DNA from: SB15 sp964639245
Lineage (GTDB): Bacteria > Chloroflexota > Anaerolineae > Aggregatilineales > J027
Assembly: GCA_964639245.1 (NCBI GenBank)
Contig: CAZXCU010000005.1
Location: 62,001 to 126,000, forward strand
Direction of reading: 5' to 3'
Length of the DNA: 64,000 bases
Shown: positions 1 through 7,893 of the stretch, one piece after another
Layout: every line of letters starts with the position of its first letter
Position numbering within the stretch: position 1 is the first letter of the stretch
Notes under the pieces: generated by a model
The model's input: only the letters and a program-made list of their open reading frames with translations
What the model was told of the DNA's origin: nothing
Database searches by the model: none
Position numbers and translations under genes: made by a program

Positions 1-1069
1 TCATCAGCCAACGGCGAGCCACATCTACAAATTTTTTGCGGTCATCATATTCAAATGAATCCGGGTCAATCTCCGCATTCAGCCACGTAGCCAGATCCGC
101 AAAAACCTCACGGTCAGACTTCCACTTCATCGGAGTCTTTTCGGGCAGCAGCTTGGGCAAATGCTCCGGGTCAATCGCCAGATCTGGATACTCCGGCGAT
201 TGGGTGACGGCATCCACAAAATCCTTGCTGAAAAAATGAGGCACTGGATTTTTGCGATAGGCTTCTGCTTTCGCCCAATCCGCTGCCGTGGCCTGTGTTT
301 TCTTTTTGGATGCTTCTATCGGCGGTGCAGCGTGCATTCGATAGGTCAACTCATCCATGAGGATGTTGTATTCGTGATACCACTGCGCTGCACAAGCCTC
401 GTGCGGGTAGGTTCGCTTGGTGGGTTCCTCCCGATTCATAAATCCACGCTGATACCATCTTGCCAGCACCTCGGCGCAGGCTGCCCGGTAAGCAATATCG
501 AAGGTCGTGTATTGGCTGAAATGCCCATCGGAGAATGTTTCTCGTTTGCGCCGCGGTGCGTGAACCAGTTCGATCTCCGTGCGGGTTGGCATCTGGGTAT
601 CGCCGTAAATACTTTCCACAAAGTAGATCCCGCCCTGCATAATCCTTTTGACCTGATAAACCTCATTGCGGTAGAGAACCCACGCCCCTTCCTTGATGCT
701 GGGATTCCGGGCATCCTCAATTTTGGCCTTCACCTGTTTGACAAGCTCGATGTCCAAATGCTGAAATCGGCGCAGCCAGTTCACTTCCCATGCCATCACA
801 TGGCCTAACATCGGATGACGACGGACACCCCATCCCGAATACTCACCCTTCTTTTTGCTTGGAATGGCATGAAACAGCATATCGTCCAAAAGGGCTTTGT
901 CGGCAGTCAGGAAGTACACGGGCAGCGCAGCTTCTTTCAACTGCAATTCGCTATAGCCTTTATTCCCCTGCTCTTGCATCCATGTGCAGGTGCGGTGCAT
1001 ATCAACGGCTAAGGTTGTCGACTGCACTTCGAGTTGTTGGGCGATGCCTGCGATTGTTTCCGGTGACAT
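1..1069 (-). CDS. Hypothetical protein of the integrated element (3' end outside window)
   Basis: The reading frame is open from ATG at 1069 to the left edge (last whole codon 4-2), so at least 356 residues are present and the C-terminus is missing. A good ribosome-binding site (AGGGAG) lies 8 bases before the ATG. The protein is soluble, rich in Trp, Tyr and charged residues, with no signal peptide or membrane segment. I do not recognise a family. It is the most distal visible gene of the leftward ParA/ParB operon, 11 bp after the preceding gene, so an accessory plasmid or phage-type role is likely. A long antisense frame at 161-808 is a shadow of this gene. Confidence 0.7.
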   Translation of the reverse strand, partial: MSPETIAGIAQQLEVQSTTLAVDMHRTCTWMQEQGNKGYSELQLKEAALPVYFLTADKALLDDMLFHAIPSKKKGEYSGWGVRRHPMLGHVMAWEVNWLRRFQHLDIELVKQVKAKIEDARNPSIKEGAWVLYRNEVYQVKRIMQGGIYFVESIYGDTQMPTRTEIELVHAPRRKRETFSDGHFSQYTTFDIAYRAACAEVLARWYQRGFMNREEPTKRTYPHEACAAQWYHEYNILMDELTYRMHAAPPIEASKKKTQATAADWAKAEAYRKNPVPHFFSKDFVDAVTQSPEYPDLAIDPEHLPKLLPEKTPMKWKSDREVFADLATWLNAEIDPDSFEYDDRKKFVDVARRWLM

Positions 1070-1080
1070 GGCGACTCTCC

Positions 1081-1380
1081 CTAAAACTCTTCGTCCTCGG
1101 CAACGGTTGCACGCTGGCTCAACAACCGCCCCTCTAACTCATAAATTGAAATCGGACGCGGACGATGGTAAGCCACATGCGCCCGCGCAATTTCTTCTGC
1201 ACAGGGCGAGATGGCATAGATAGCACTGCCGTTGTAGAACTTGGTATACCCCTTCAAATCATCCAACGACGGCACATCCACCCGAATAAACGCTGCCCCA
1301 CCAATGGTCTCCTCTGAGACCTCACCCGCGATTTTGTTGTGACCAAACAATTCAACAATTGCCCAAAACTTTTCCATCAT
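1081..1380 (-). CDS. Small phage/plasmid-type conserved protein (99 aa)
   Basis: The ATG at 1380 is chosen over longer starts because it has an AGAGGA ribosome-binding site just upstream and starts MMEKFWAIVELFGH. The pattern WAIVELFGH..IAG..SEE..GG..IRVDVP, then YNGSAIYAISPCAEEIAR, resembles short uncharacterised proteins that recur in phage and plasmid accessory regions; this resemblance is from memory, not a search. No catalytic motif is visible. Its start overlaps the 3' end of the upstream zinc-ribbon gene by 29 bp, pointing to translational coupling within the element operon. Confidence 0.7.
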   Translation of the reverse strand: MMEKFWAIVELFGHNKIAGEVSEETIGGAAFIRVDVPSLDDLKGYTKFYNGSAIYAISPCAEEIARAHVAYHRPRPISIYELEGRLLSQRATVAEDEEF

Positions 1381-1567
1381 TTGTTTCCTCTGTAGGGTTG
1401 ACATCGAATAAAGGTAAGGTTGGCAAGGGAAACATCGCCAATTGCTTGAGTTCGTGGCGATAGCCGCAACTTGCACACACGAACACGGCTTTCCCTGTCT
1501 GAGCATGGCGCTTGTCTTTGACCACCTTCAGCAGTGCCAGCCCGCAATCAGGACATTTCCACGCCAT
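1352..1567 (-). CDS. Small zinc-ribbon protein (71 aa)
   Basis: The protein starts MAWKCPDCG and has a second CASCG pair about 25 residues later, giving the two CxxC knuckles of a single zinc ribbon; the rest is a short Pro-rich tail. The chosen ATG at 1567 shares its A with the TGA stop of parB (TGATG), so it is probably translated by termination-reinitiation. A longer in-frame start at 1615 would lie inside parB and is not needed. It is likely a nucleic-acid-binding or protein-interaction accessory factor of the element; function unknown. Confidence 0.65.
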   Translation of the reverse strand: MAWKCPDCGLALLKVVKDKRHAQTGKAVFVCASCGYRHELKQLAMFPLPTLPLFDVNPTEETNDGKVLGNC

Positions 1568-2901
1568 CAATAGACTCCCCACCGCTCTTTCATTTTGAGT
1601 TGGATTTCTAAGCAACCGTTTAGATGTGCTTCGAACGCTTGCCGGAATTGACTCACTTCCTTTTCGCCGTAAGTTTGCCAGTCCGCAAAGAGGCGATTTC
1701 CCATCTCATCGAGGCAGATTTCCATGTCGGCAATCAGGCGTAAAACAATTTCATGGGACGACGTATCTTCTGGTTCAGCAGGTGTGGCGGGTGAGTCTGG
1801 GAAAGTCACCGCTTCAACGCGGGCATAGTGTTCCAGAATGTTGCGGCGATGCGCTTCCAATTCCTCAACCCGCCGCGTGTCATTGGCAACCCGCGCATTG
1901 TGTAGCCGGATGTCTAGCTTTTCGAGCCGTTCATTCAAATAGGCCAGTTGGCGCTTCCGCTCCCCCATCGTGGTGGGCATCGGCTCAACGGGCGCAGCTG
2001 GTGGTTCGTCGTCCTGCGCCTCCAGCATCATCTGCCGATAGGCCTTAATCGCCGTTTCAAGGCCGACTGTCACTTGGAAACTACTTGGCGCAACCGCAGC
2101 CCACCCCATTGCAGTCGGGGGAACGCGATAGCAAATCAAATCCCCGAACATTGCCAACTCATATTTACCTATCGTGCGAATCGAAGACTCAAGCGGCAAA
2201 TAGCGTTGGGGAGGTTCAAACTCGGCTGTTCCGGTCAGTGTCAGACCAATAAATACATGCTTGGCACGGGCGCGATTGGCTTCACTAATCCCCGCCGTAT
2301 TTCGGGTTTTCCCGTCCGCACCTTTTGTACTGGTTCTCCCAACTGGGGAATTTTCCCCAGTTGTTATGTTATTCTCATTCAGCCAATTACCTACCGTTTT
2401 GTGGTCTACTCCAATTTGCTTGGCGAGTTCGCGGTTGCTGATGCCGTCCCACGACTTGTCCAACAGCCGTGAGATGAGGAAGGCTTTTTTATCGCGGTTG
2501 GTCAACGGCAGCCCGTGATGCAGGTTGTCCTGCAAAGCAAAATCCACCGCCTCGCGCCGTGTCCCCTGCCGCACTTCCGCCGCAATTTCAATCAGTCCTA
2601 AACGGCGGTGGGCTTCCAGCCGATGAAATCCCGAAGACAACAAGCGGCTGCCGTCGGGCAGGTCATAGACCACGATTTCGGGCAGTTTGACCCCGTTGCC
2701 AATCGCGTTCATATAATCCTGCACGGTCTCTTCTTTCAGCCCGTCTACGCGGACTTGCAGTGATTGGTCAACCGTGATGCTGCTGATGGGTATCATCTTG
2801 GCCTTTGCCATCTTGTCGAAGATGCCCATGATGTCGGCATCGGCGGTTTTCAAATCGGTGTTGATTTGCCCGCGTTCGGCAAACTTGTCTCGCGCTGCCA
2901 T
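1567..2901 (-). CDS. parB: ParB/Spo0J-family partition protein
   Basis: A 444-residue protein. Residues about 35-125 form the ParB/sulfiredoxin-like N-terminal domain (LPEIVVYDLPDG, then SGFHRLEAHRRLG as the box II/CTP-binding-like segment). About 130-180 are a helix-turn-helix (NRELAKQIGVDHKTVGNWL) for centromere binding. The C-terminal half is a long charged region with heptad-like stretches, longer than in a chromosomal ParB, as in plasmid or phage ParB/KorB relatives. Its ATG overlaps the parA stop by one base (TAATG). It should act with ParA to segregate the episomal form of the element. The family call is firm; a pure transcriptional regulator role is the alternative. Confidence 0.85.
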   Translation of the reverse strand: MAARDKFAERGQINTDLKTADADIMGIFDKMAKAKMIPISSITVDQSLQVRVDGLKEETVQDYMNAIGNGVKLPEIVVYDLPDGSRLLSSGFHRLEAHRRLGLIEIAAEVRQGTRREAVDFALQDNLHHGLPLTNRDKKAFLISRLLDKSWDGISNRELAKQIGVDHKTVGNWLNENNITTGENSPVGRTSTKGADGKTRNTAGISEANRARAKHVFIGLTLTGTAEFEPPQRYLPLESSIRTIGKYELAMFGDLICYRVPPTAMGWAAVAPSSFQVTVGLETAIKAYRQMMLEAQDDEPPAAPVEPMPTTMGERKRQLAYLNERLEKLDIRLHNARVANDTRRVEELEAHRRNILEHYARVEAVTFPDSPATPAEPEDTSSHEIVLRLIADMEICLDEMGNRLFADWQTYGEKEVSQFRQAFEAHLNGCLEIQLKMKERWGVY

Positions 2902-3695
2902 TAACGAATCATCCTTTCAAAAGTGTCTATCAGTTCCCATGCGTCGAGCGCTGCTTCCGAGTCCGGTTCATAAGCAAACACGGGTTTTTTGAATGAGGCC
3001 GCTTCCGACCAGAAAATGCGCTGCGGCAGATCCCGCCAGACCAGCGACCCGCAATCCTCGCTGGTGCGGAGTTCTTCCAAAATCTTTTTGTGAATAAAGG
3101 TCTTCGGGCGGACATTGACCGGCACAATGCCGAGCGTTTTTGTTTCTGCCAACCCCAACCCCTTGCGGTAGGCTTGGGAAGCCTGCACATAGCTCATGGA
3201 TTTGCGGAGACTGGCAATTGACCAATCTTCGGCAATGGTGGGATGCAACACGTAATCCGATGCGACATAGGTGACGGGGTGCAGCAGCGATTCGGTGGGT
3301 GATGTGTCGAAGATGACAAAATCTACATGGGCCATCAACGGCTGAAATTTGTTGAGAATGAGCGTCACATCCGACACGGAGTCGGCAACATGGCGGGTTT
3401 CCCCGTTGCCGGGGATGAGGGCAGCCAGCCCCGGCGCTTGTTTGCCGTCGATGGCGTAATTCTCGTAGGGGATCTGTTTGACCACTTCGGCAAATTCCAC
3501 GCCGCGCACCAGCAGGTTATACGCACCCGGCGCAGGATCAAACCCCAATGCCCCTTGTGTCAGGGTCGCTTGGGCATCCAGATCAACCATGATGACTTTG
3601 TAGCCGCGATGGGCCAGCCCTAGACCGAGCGTATAGACCACGGTGGTTTTACCCACCCCGCCCTTGTGATTGGCAACGACCACTATTTTTCCCAT
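2901..3695 (-). CDS. parA: ParA-family partition ATPase
   Basis: A 264-residue P-loop ATPase with the deviant Walker A of the ParA/MinD class (NHKGGVGKTT, residues 8-17), a Walker A' around VDLDAQATLT, and a Walker B-type strand (FVIFDTSPTE). Such proteins form ATP-dependent dimers on the nucleoid and move ParB-bound DNA. The ATG at 3695 matches the family N-terminus (MGKIVVVANHKGG); an upstream in-frame start would overlap the rep-like gene. It starts 4 bp after that gene and runs into parB with a one-base overlap, a typical parAB pair. No N-terminal DNA-binding domain is present, so it is the short (type Ib-like) form. Confidence 0.9.
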   Translation of the reverse strand: MGKIVVVANHKGGVGKTTVVYTLGLGLAHRGYKVIMVDLDAQATLTQGALGFDPAPGAYNLLVRGVEFAEVVKQIPYENYAIDGKQAPGLAALIPGNGETRHVADSVSDVTLILNKFQPLMAHVDFVIFDTSPTESLLHPVTYVASDYVLHPTIAEDWSIASLRKSMSYVQASQAYRKGLGLAETKTLGIVPVNVRPKTFIHKKILEELRTSEDCGSLVWRDLPQRIFWSEAASFKKPVFAYEPDSEAALDAWELIDTFERMIR

Positions 3696-3699
3696 GTGC

Positions 3700-4794
3700 T
3701 TAGTCCGTTGCTCCCGCACACATCGGCACGCTATCCACCACAAACCGTGCCTCGATGGGCAATGGCCTGCCGTCCTGCCCCGTTAGGCGTGCAATCCGCG
3801 TCATGCTGCGCTCAAAAGTGGGCTTCAGCCGTTCTTCCAGCCAATCGCGGATAGAGTTGTTTTCAACCGCTACCGTTGCCGTTTGTCCGACAAAGCCGAT
3901 CAACTTCGCCCCGTCCACCCACGTCCGGTAAATCGCTGGATGCAGTTGCAATTCCAGTTCGCTCAGAATGGCTGCCCAGACGTGTTTCGGCTCGACCCCT
4001 ACCAATGCGCTGAAATCCCCCTGTGGAGATGCCGCTTTCCGCACCAAGCGTTCCTGCTCGGCCTCCCACTCCGCCTGCCAGCGAGCTTGTTCCTCGCGTT
4101 CTTCCTGCTCGCGGCGGGCAGCCGCTTCCTGCGCCTCCCGTTCGGCTGCAATCTGGGCAGCAAGGGCAATGTAGTTATCCGGCGGGCAATTGATGGGATT
4201 TTTTTCGAGGCACGCAGCCACATACGCCCCAACGGATTTAACACGCCCCAACTCTTTGCCGCGTTCGGCGTTGATGACCAATTGGCGTAAATTTCCCGCG
4301 TCCCAGCCCAGCGCATACCCCCAGCAGCCGCGGTGAACGCCTGCCGAGGTCAAAATTTCCCGCGTGTTTTCCGGCAGATTCTTTAAAGAGTCTGATGATG
4401 ATGATTCAAAAAGATTTTCAGACTCCGAAGAGTTAGATTCTTTTAAATCATCATCATCTAAAGAACGCGCACGTATAGGGAAATTTTCTCCTCCATCCGA
4501 TTTTTCGGGGGAAAAATTGCCGAACCACAAAAAACGATAGTGGGAAGAATCAGCATCCACCGGGCGCACGTCCAGCATCCCCGATGACTCCAGCACCGCG
4601 AGGTAATTTCGCAGCTTGTCCACCTGTCCGGTAGACCGTGCGAGATTCGCGGCCTTGAGCAATTGACTCAGGCTGTAGGCTTTGAGTGTCCACCCATCGT
4701 TGCCGACGGGCAGATGAAACGGCAGCAGCAGCACGCGGGCTTCAAACCCATCGGCTTTGGCTGCCCACGCTTTAATTTTTGGTGTTTTTTTCAT
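3700..4794 (-). CDS. Replication-initiator-like protein with a C-terminal DnaA domain I-like module
   Basis: A 364-residue protein. Residues 1-95 look like a winged-helix domain (LSQLLKAANLARSTGQ, then KLRNYLAVLESSGML). A Ser/Asp/Glu-rich linker follows (about 110-140), then a helical segment often seen in plasmid Rep proteins (AGVHRGCWGYALGW), an Arg/Glu coiled coil (about 205-245), and a final module of about 75 residues (VWAAILSELELQLHPAIYRTW, then NNSIRDWLEERLKPTF). The last module resembles the N-terminal domain of DnaA, which contacts DnaB helicase. Next to parAB this suggests replication initiation or helicase loading. ATG 4794 has an upstream AGGAG. The domain call is by eye. Confidence 0.6.
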   Translation of the reverse strand: MKKTPKIKAWAAKADGFEARVLLLPFHLPVGNDGWTLKAYSLSQLLKAANLARSTGQVDKLRNYLAVLESSGMLDVRPVDADSSHYRFLWFGNFSPEKSDGGENFPIRARSLDDDDLKESNSSESENLFESSSSDSLKNLPENTREILTSAGVHRGCWGYALGWDAGNLRQLVINAERGKELGRVKSVGAYVAACLEKNPINCPPDNYIALAAQIAAEREAQEAAARREQEEREEQARWQAEWEAEQERLVRKAASPQGDFSALVGVEPKHVWAAILSELELQLHPAIYRTWVDGAKLIGFVGQTATVAVENNSIRDWLEERLKPTFERSMTRIARLTGQDGRPLPIEARFVVDSVPMCAGATD

Positions 4795-4801
4795 GATGTG
4801 G

Positions 4802-4870
4802 TATACTTTCTCCTGAATTTGAATAGACTTTTTAAGCGTCCGATTGACCCCCTCCGTCGGACGCTTTTTT
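4802..4870 (+). ncRNA. Candidate antisense RNA over the rep leader
   Basis: On the plus strand, opposite to rep, a TATACT -10 box (4802-4807) with a TTGGTG -35-like box (4779-4784, 17-bp spacer) would start a transcript near 4814. It would end at a perfect 10-bp hairpin (4834-4843 with 4857-4866) followed by six T. The roughly 55-nt RNA would be antisense to the ribosome-binding region and leader of the rep-like gene, the layout of plasmid countertranscribed copy-control RNAs. The hairpin has no U-run in the minus direction. Promoter strength and expression are inferred only. Confidence 0.4.
4834..4870 (+). terminator. Intrinsic terminator, plus strand
   Basis: AAGCGTCCGA pairs perfectly with TCGGACGCTT across a 13-nt loop and is followed by TTTTTT. 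On the minus strand the hairpin is followed by AAAAAG, so it would not terminate the leftward operon well. Confidence 0.7.
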
Positions 4871-4872
4871 GT

Positions 4873-5145
4873 TCATCGGCTGACCTTGCGAACGTAGAGC
4901 GCGTTTTCGTCGCGCCGGAGCGTGACTGAGTACCGATAGTTACAGGCTCGGCTCATCCGCATATTTGTCCAGTAGATGACCCCGCGGGCCTGCTCACATT
5001 CCCGCAGACTGCCAAACGTAAACTTGACCGCGCACGGGTCGTTGACTTCGAGTTCCGACATGGACTTGAGCATTTTCTCGTAGTACCCGTATGGCTTGCG
5101 CCGAACGATGGGGAGACTCACCCCGTTTTCGATTTGATAACTCAT
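4873..5145 (-). CDS. Small phage/plasmid-type protein (90 aa)
   Basis: The protein starts MSYQIENGVSLPIVRRK and contains YGYYEKMLKSMSELEVNDPC, then a Cys/Arg-rich C-terminal half ending in YSVTLRRDENALYVRKV. The layout (short N-terminal tail, Y(P/G)...M...V..S motif, basic beta-strand end) is like many uncharacterised small phage and plasmid proteins. No enzyme motif is visible. Its ATG overlaps the stop of the preceding zinc-ribbon gene by 4 bp, so the two are co-translated. Function unknown. Confidence 0.65.
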   Translation of the reverse strand: MSYQIENGVSLPIVRRKPYGYYEKMLKSMSELEVNDPCAVKFTFGSLRECEQARGVIYWTNMRMSRACNYRYSVTLRRDENALYVRKVSR

Positions 5146-5381
5146 GCTGACCTCTTCGGGAGGATTGCCTCGCCCTCAAACACATCGTTGCTGGTATCTC
5201 TTGCCACGCGCAGGCAATTCACGCACACGGCGAGATGGACAACCTCTGGCTTGGGCAAGTCGGTAAAATTCACCTGCCCTTTGACCGTTGTGACCCTGAA
5301 CTCCCGCAGCCGATACGTGATCCATTTCACCGCGTTCGGCGCGGGGGTTTTGTGCCGACAAAAATCACATTTCAAACGCAC
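5142..5381 (-). CDS. Small zinc-ribbon-like protein (79 aa)
   Basis: Two Cys pairs (CDFC near residue 5 and CVNC near residue 53) frame a basic beta-rich middle, which suggests one zinc-binding treble-clef or ribbon fold. The ATG at 5381 has a G-rich ribosome-binding region (GGGGGTG). It is the first gene of the leftward element operon, facing the integrase gene across 176 bp, so it may be an early regulatory or DNA-binding protein. No family was recognised. Confidence 0.6.
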   Translation of the reverse strand: MRLKCDFCRHKTPAPNAVKWITYRLREFRVTTVKGQVNFTDLPKPEVVHLAVCVNCLRVARDTSNDVFEGEAILPKRSA

Positions 5382-5557
5382 CCCCTTGACTCTTAGTAAT
5401 AATTCGGTATTTTTAAATCATCAGCGTGCAGCCGTTACCCCGTCGCTGATGTCATTAAAAAATTTCCTTTCTGTCATTTACGCGCCCAATTCCCGCCTAT
5501 GCGATTATTTCCGCATGGCAATAATATTTATCTCTCATTTGCAGAAAGGGAGTTTTA
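5382..5557. promoter_or_regulatory. Divergent control region between element operon and integrase
   Basis: This AT-rich 176-bp spacer separates divergent genes. It contains an 8-bp inverted repeat, CATCAGCG (5419-5426) and CGCTGATG (5444-5451), with a 17-bp spacer, a possible operator or integrase arm site. Integrase translation is set by AAAGGGAG just before the GTG at 5558. No strong consensus promoter is evident on either strand. Confidence 0.4.
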
Positions 5558-6463
5558 GTGCTTTTGGGTCAAGCGCTTCAAGAATTTCTTGCGGAATATT
5601 CCAACCTTGAGTCGCGCCAACGGTATGCCCTTGTGTTGGGGCGCATGGCGGATAGCATTGGCCGTGACCGCAACTTAAAAGACATTACCCCTTCGGATCT
5701 GCGCCAGTTCATGGCGCAATGGCGGCCTCATCTCAAATCCGAAGCAACTGTAGTCAACTATATAAAATACATGCGGACATTTTTTAACTCGTGCGTCAAA
5801 GACCGCTATATTCCATACAGCCCGGCTGCGAACCTGAAGCTACCATCGCTTAAAAACCACGCGGTCAACAATGCCGAGAAAGCGATGACCGACGGCGAAT
5901 TGCGGAGCATCCTCAACCACTACCAGCACGAGCTGATTTATGAGGCCATTGTGCGCTTCACGGCAGACACGGCCTGTCGTCGTAAGGAAGTTGCCGAACT
6001 GACCGTTTCACACATTGACTTGAAAGAGCGCTGGGCGGATGTGGTAAGCAAAGGCGGTGAGGTGCGGCGGGTGTTCTTTTCCAAGAAAACCGCGCAGGTG
6101 CTGCGGAAATGGAAATTGCAGCGCGGCAATCCCGACCACGATTTCTTTTTTTGTCATGACAAAGGCGGATACCGACCAGCTTCTATTTCCAAGATTGTCC
6201 GGCGGGCTTCTAAAAAAGCGACCCAGCGCAATCTGGGAGCGCATACCCTTCGTCATCGGCGCGGGCATATGATGGGCAAGGCCAAAATCTCGCCCAAAAC
6301 CACCCAACTCACGCTCGGACATGCCAGTGTGCAAACCACACTGGACTCGTACTATCTGTATGATTACGACGAAGTGCAGCGCGTGGCTGAGGAGTTTTAT
6401 TTTGAGGATGATACGATTGAACCAACTGATGATAAAATCAGTCCAATGAAGCGCATCTTGTAA
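5558..6463 (+). CDS. int: Tyrosine recombinase/integrase of the element
   Basis: A 301-residue site-specific recombinase starting at GTG 5558 (AAAGGGAG six bases upstream). Residues 1-95 are the helical core-binding domain. The catalytic domain shows Arg141 (DTACRRKEVAEL), a box beta-hairpin Lys near 165 (SKGGEV), His229 and Arg232 (AHTLRH), His255 (LTLGHASVQTTL) and the Tyr cluster at 265-268, so it appears active. It points toward and lies 48 bp from a tRNA-Trp 3' fragment, which fits integration at that tRNA. It lacks the N-terminal arm-binding domain of lambda-type integrases and is closer to the XerC/D-like size class. Confidence 0.9.
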   Translation: MLLGQALQEFLAEYSNLESRQRYALVLGRMADSIGRDRNLKDITPSDLRQFMAQWRPHLKSEATVVNYIKYMRTFFNSCVKDRYIPYSPAANLKLPSLKNHAVNNAEKAMTDGELRSILNHYQHELIYEAIVRFTADTACRRKEVAELTVSHIDLKERWADVVSKGGEVRRVFFSKKTAQVLRKWKLQRGNPDHDFFFCHDKGGYRPASISKIVRRASKKATQRNLGAHTLRHRRGHMMGKAKISPKTTQLTLGHASVQTTLDSYYLYDYDEVQRVAEEFYFEDDTIEPTDDKISPMKRIL

Positions 6464-6511
6464 AATGAACTGCTTGCAGACTGTCTATTAGGCTTGCAAT
6501 GACTCGCGTAC

Positions 6512-6551
6512 CCAAAACCAAAGGTTTGAGGTTCGAGTCCTCATGCCCCTG
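6512..6551 (+). pseudogene. 3' fragment of tRNA-Trp(CCA): attR of the element
   Basis: The bases read as a tRNA from the anticodon onward: CCA anticodon (6512-6514), AA, 3' anticodon stem ACCAA, variable loop AGGTT, T-stem TGAGG, loop TTCGAGT, CCTCA, acceptor strand TGCCCCT and discriminator G. The order and spacing match bacterial tRNA-Trp. The expected 5' half (AGGGGCA acceptor strand, D-arm) is absent upstream, and position 33 is C rather than U, so homology begins at the anticodon. This is the usual crossover zone for tyrosine integrases. The intact tRNA should lie beyond the left edge. Confidence 0.8.
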
Positions 6552-6556
6552 CTCAC

Positions 6557-6592
6557 AAATAGGCAGTCGCACCAGCGGCTGTCTATTTTTTT
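6557..6592 (+). terminator. Strong intrinsic terminator
   Basis: A 14-bp stem (6557-6570 with 6575-6588, two G-U pairs, loop ACCA) runs into TTTTTTT. It directly follows the tRNA-Trp fragment, so it is probably the original tRNA-Trp terminator, now ending integrase transcription. Confidence 0.9.
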
Positions 6593-6610
6593 GTTTGAAA
6601 GGAATTGCCC

Positions 6611-7858
6611 ATGTTACGCGAAAAACCAGTTGCTTACCAGATCTGGGGCAGCGAGATTGAAAAAGGCGCGCTTGACCAGATGCGGCAGGCCGCCGAACTG
6701 CCGATTGCGGTAAAAGGGGCGCTGATGCCAGACGCACACCAAGGGTACGGGTTGCCCATCGGCGGGGTACTGGCAACACAGGGGGCAATTATTCCGTATG
6801 CGGTGGGGGTAGATATTGCCTGCCGCATGAAACTCACCATTTTTGATGCCTCCCCCATTGTCATCGGGCAAAAACGCGATAAATTCCGTAAGGCACTGGA
6901 AGAATGCACGGTTTTTGGCGCAGGGGGAATCTGGTCGCCTGTTCATGACCATGAAGTGATGGAAGATCCGTTGTGGCGTGAATTAGACATTGCCAAAGCG
7001 CATAAAACCAAAGCATGGCAGCAACTCGGCACAAGCGGTGGGGGAAATCATTTTGTAGAATTCGGTTCACTGACTATCCATGAAACCATTCAAGGGGATG
7101 GCGCAGCCGAGGGGGAAGGGTCAGGCTCGTTTGGTACGATTTCGCCGGGAACGTATCTCGCCCTGCTCAGTCACAGTGGCAGTCGGGGGGTAGGGGCGGC
7201 GATTGCCGATCATTACAGCAAATTAGCCATGGAGTTGCACCCCGAACTCCCCAAATCGCATAAACATTTAGCATGGCTAGAGATGAAGGAGTTGGGTGCG
7301 GAATATTGGGCGGCGATGACTTTGATGGGACGCTACGCCAGCGCCAACCATGCCATTATTCATCATCTGATAACCGATAAATTGCGCTATGAGGTACTCG
7401 GCGGGGTCGAAAACCACCATAATTATGCTTGGAAAGAAGTCTTTGACACAGAAGAATTCATTGTTCATCGCAAAGGTGCGACTCCGGCGGGGGAAGGTGT
7501 GTACGGGGTAATTCCCGGCAGCATGACCGCTCCCGGTTATGTGGTACGCGGCAAAGGGTTGCCCGCAGCGCTCAACAGTGCTTCACACGGGGCAGGACGG
7601 CGCATGTCTCGTGGGGCCGCCTTGAGCAGTTTCACATGGGAGCAGGTCGAAATTAAGCTCAAAAAAGCCGATGTGGAACTCATTGGTGGGGGATTGGATG
7701 AAGCGCCCGGCGCATACAAGGATATTCAGCAGGTGATGGCTTCTCAAGCAGATTTGGTCGAAATTGTGGCAGAATTTACACCTAAAATGGTCAAGATGGC
7801 AGCAGATGGCAAATCCAAGCGCAAAGACCGCAAGAAGCAATTCAAGGCAAATTTATAG
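6611..7858 (+). CDS. rtcB: RtcB-family RNA ligase
   Basis: A 415-residue protein matching RtcB, the Mn/GTP-dependent ligase joining 2',3'-cyclic phosphate (or 3'-phosphate) RNA ends to 5'-OH ends in tRNA and RNA repair. Visible family motifs in order: PDAHQGYGLPIGGV, VGVDIACRM (metal-binding Cys), GTSGGGNHFVE, HSGSRGVG, VENHHNYAWKE, and SASHGAGRRMSR, which contains the His guanylylated in the family. The ATG at 6611 follows AAAGGAA by 8 bases; a TTG six bases earlier is less likely. It is monocistronic between the attR terminator and a palindrome, with no archease nearby. Confidence 0.92.
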   Translation: MLREKPVAYQIWGSEIEKGALDQMRQAAELPIAVKGALMPDAHQGYGLPIGGVLATQGAIIPYAVGVDIACRMKLTIFDASPIVIGQKRDKFRKALEECTVFGAGGIWSPVHDHEVMEDPLWRELDIAKAHKTKAWQQLGTSGGGNHFVEFGSLTIHETIQGDGAAEGEGSGSFGTISPGTYLALLSHSGSRGVGAAIADHYSKLAMELHPELPKSHKHLAWLEMKELGAEYWAAMTLMGRYASANHAIIHHLITDKLRYEVLGGVENHHNYAWKEVFDTEEFIVHRKGATPAGEGVYGVIPGSMTAPGYVVRGKGLPAALNSASHGAGRRMSRGAALSSFTWEQVEIKLKKADVELIGGGLDEAPGAYKDIQQVMASQADLVEIVAEFTPKMVKMAADGKSKRKDRKKQFKANL

Positions 7859-7893
7859 GGGTAGAATACGCGATCGGTTGTACACAAAAATAA

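Noticed and set aside
161..808. 215-codon plus-strand frame
   Set aside because: It is antisense to a longer minus-strand gene with a good ribosome-binding site and protein-like composition; the plus frame is rich in Arg, Cys and His without any motif.
6464..6551. A complete tRNA gene
   Set aside because: No acceptor 5' strand or D-arm exists upstream of the anticodon region; only the 3' part of tRNA-Trp is present.
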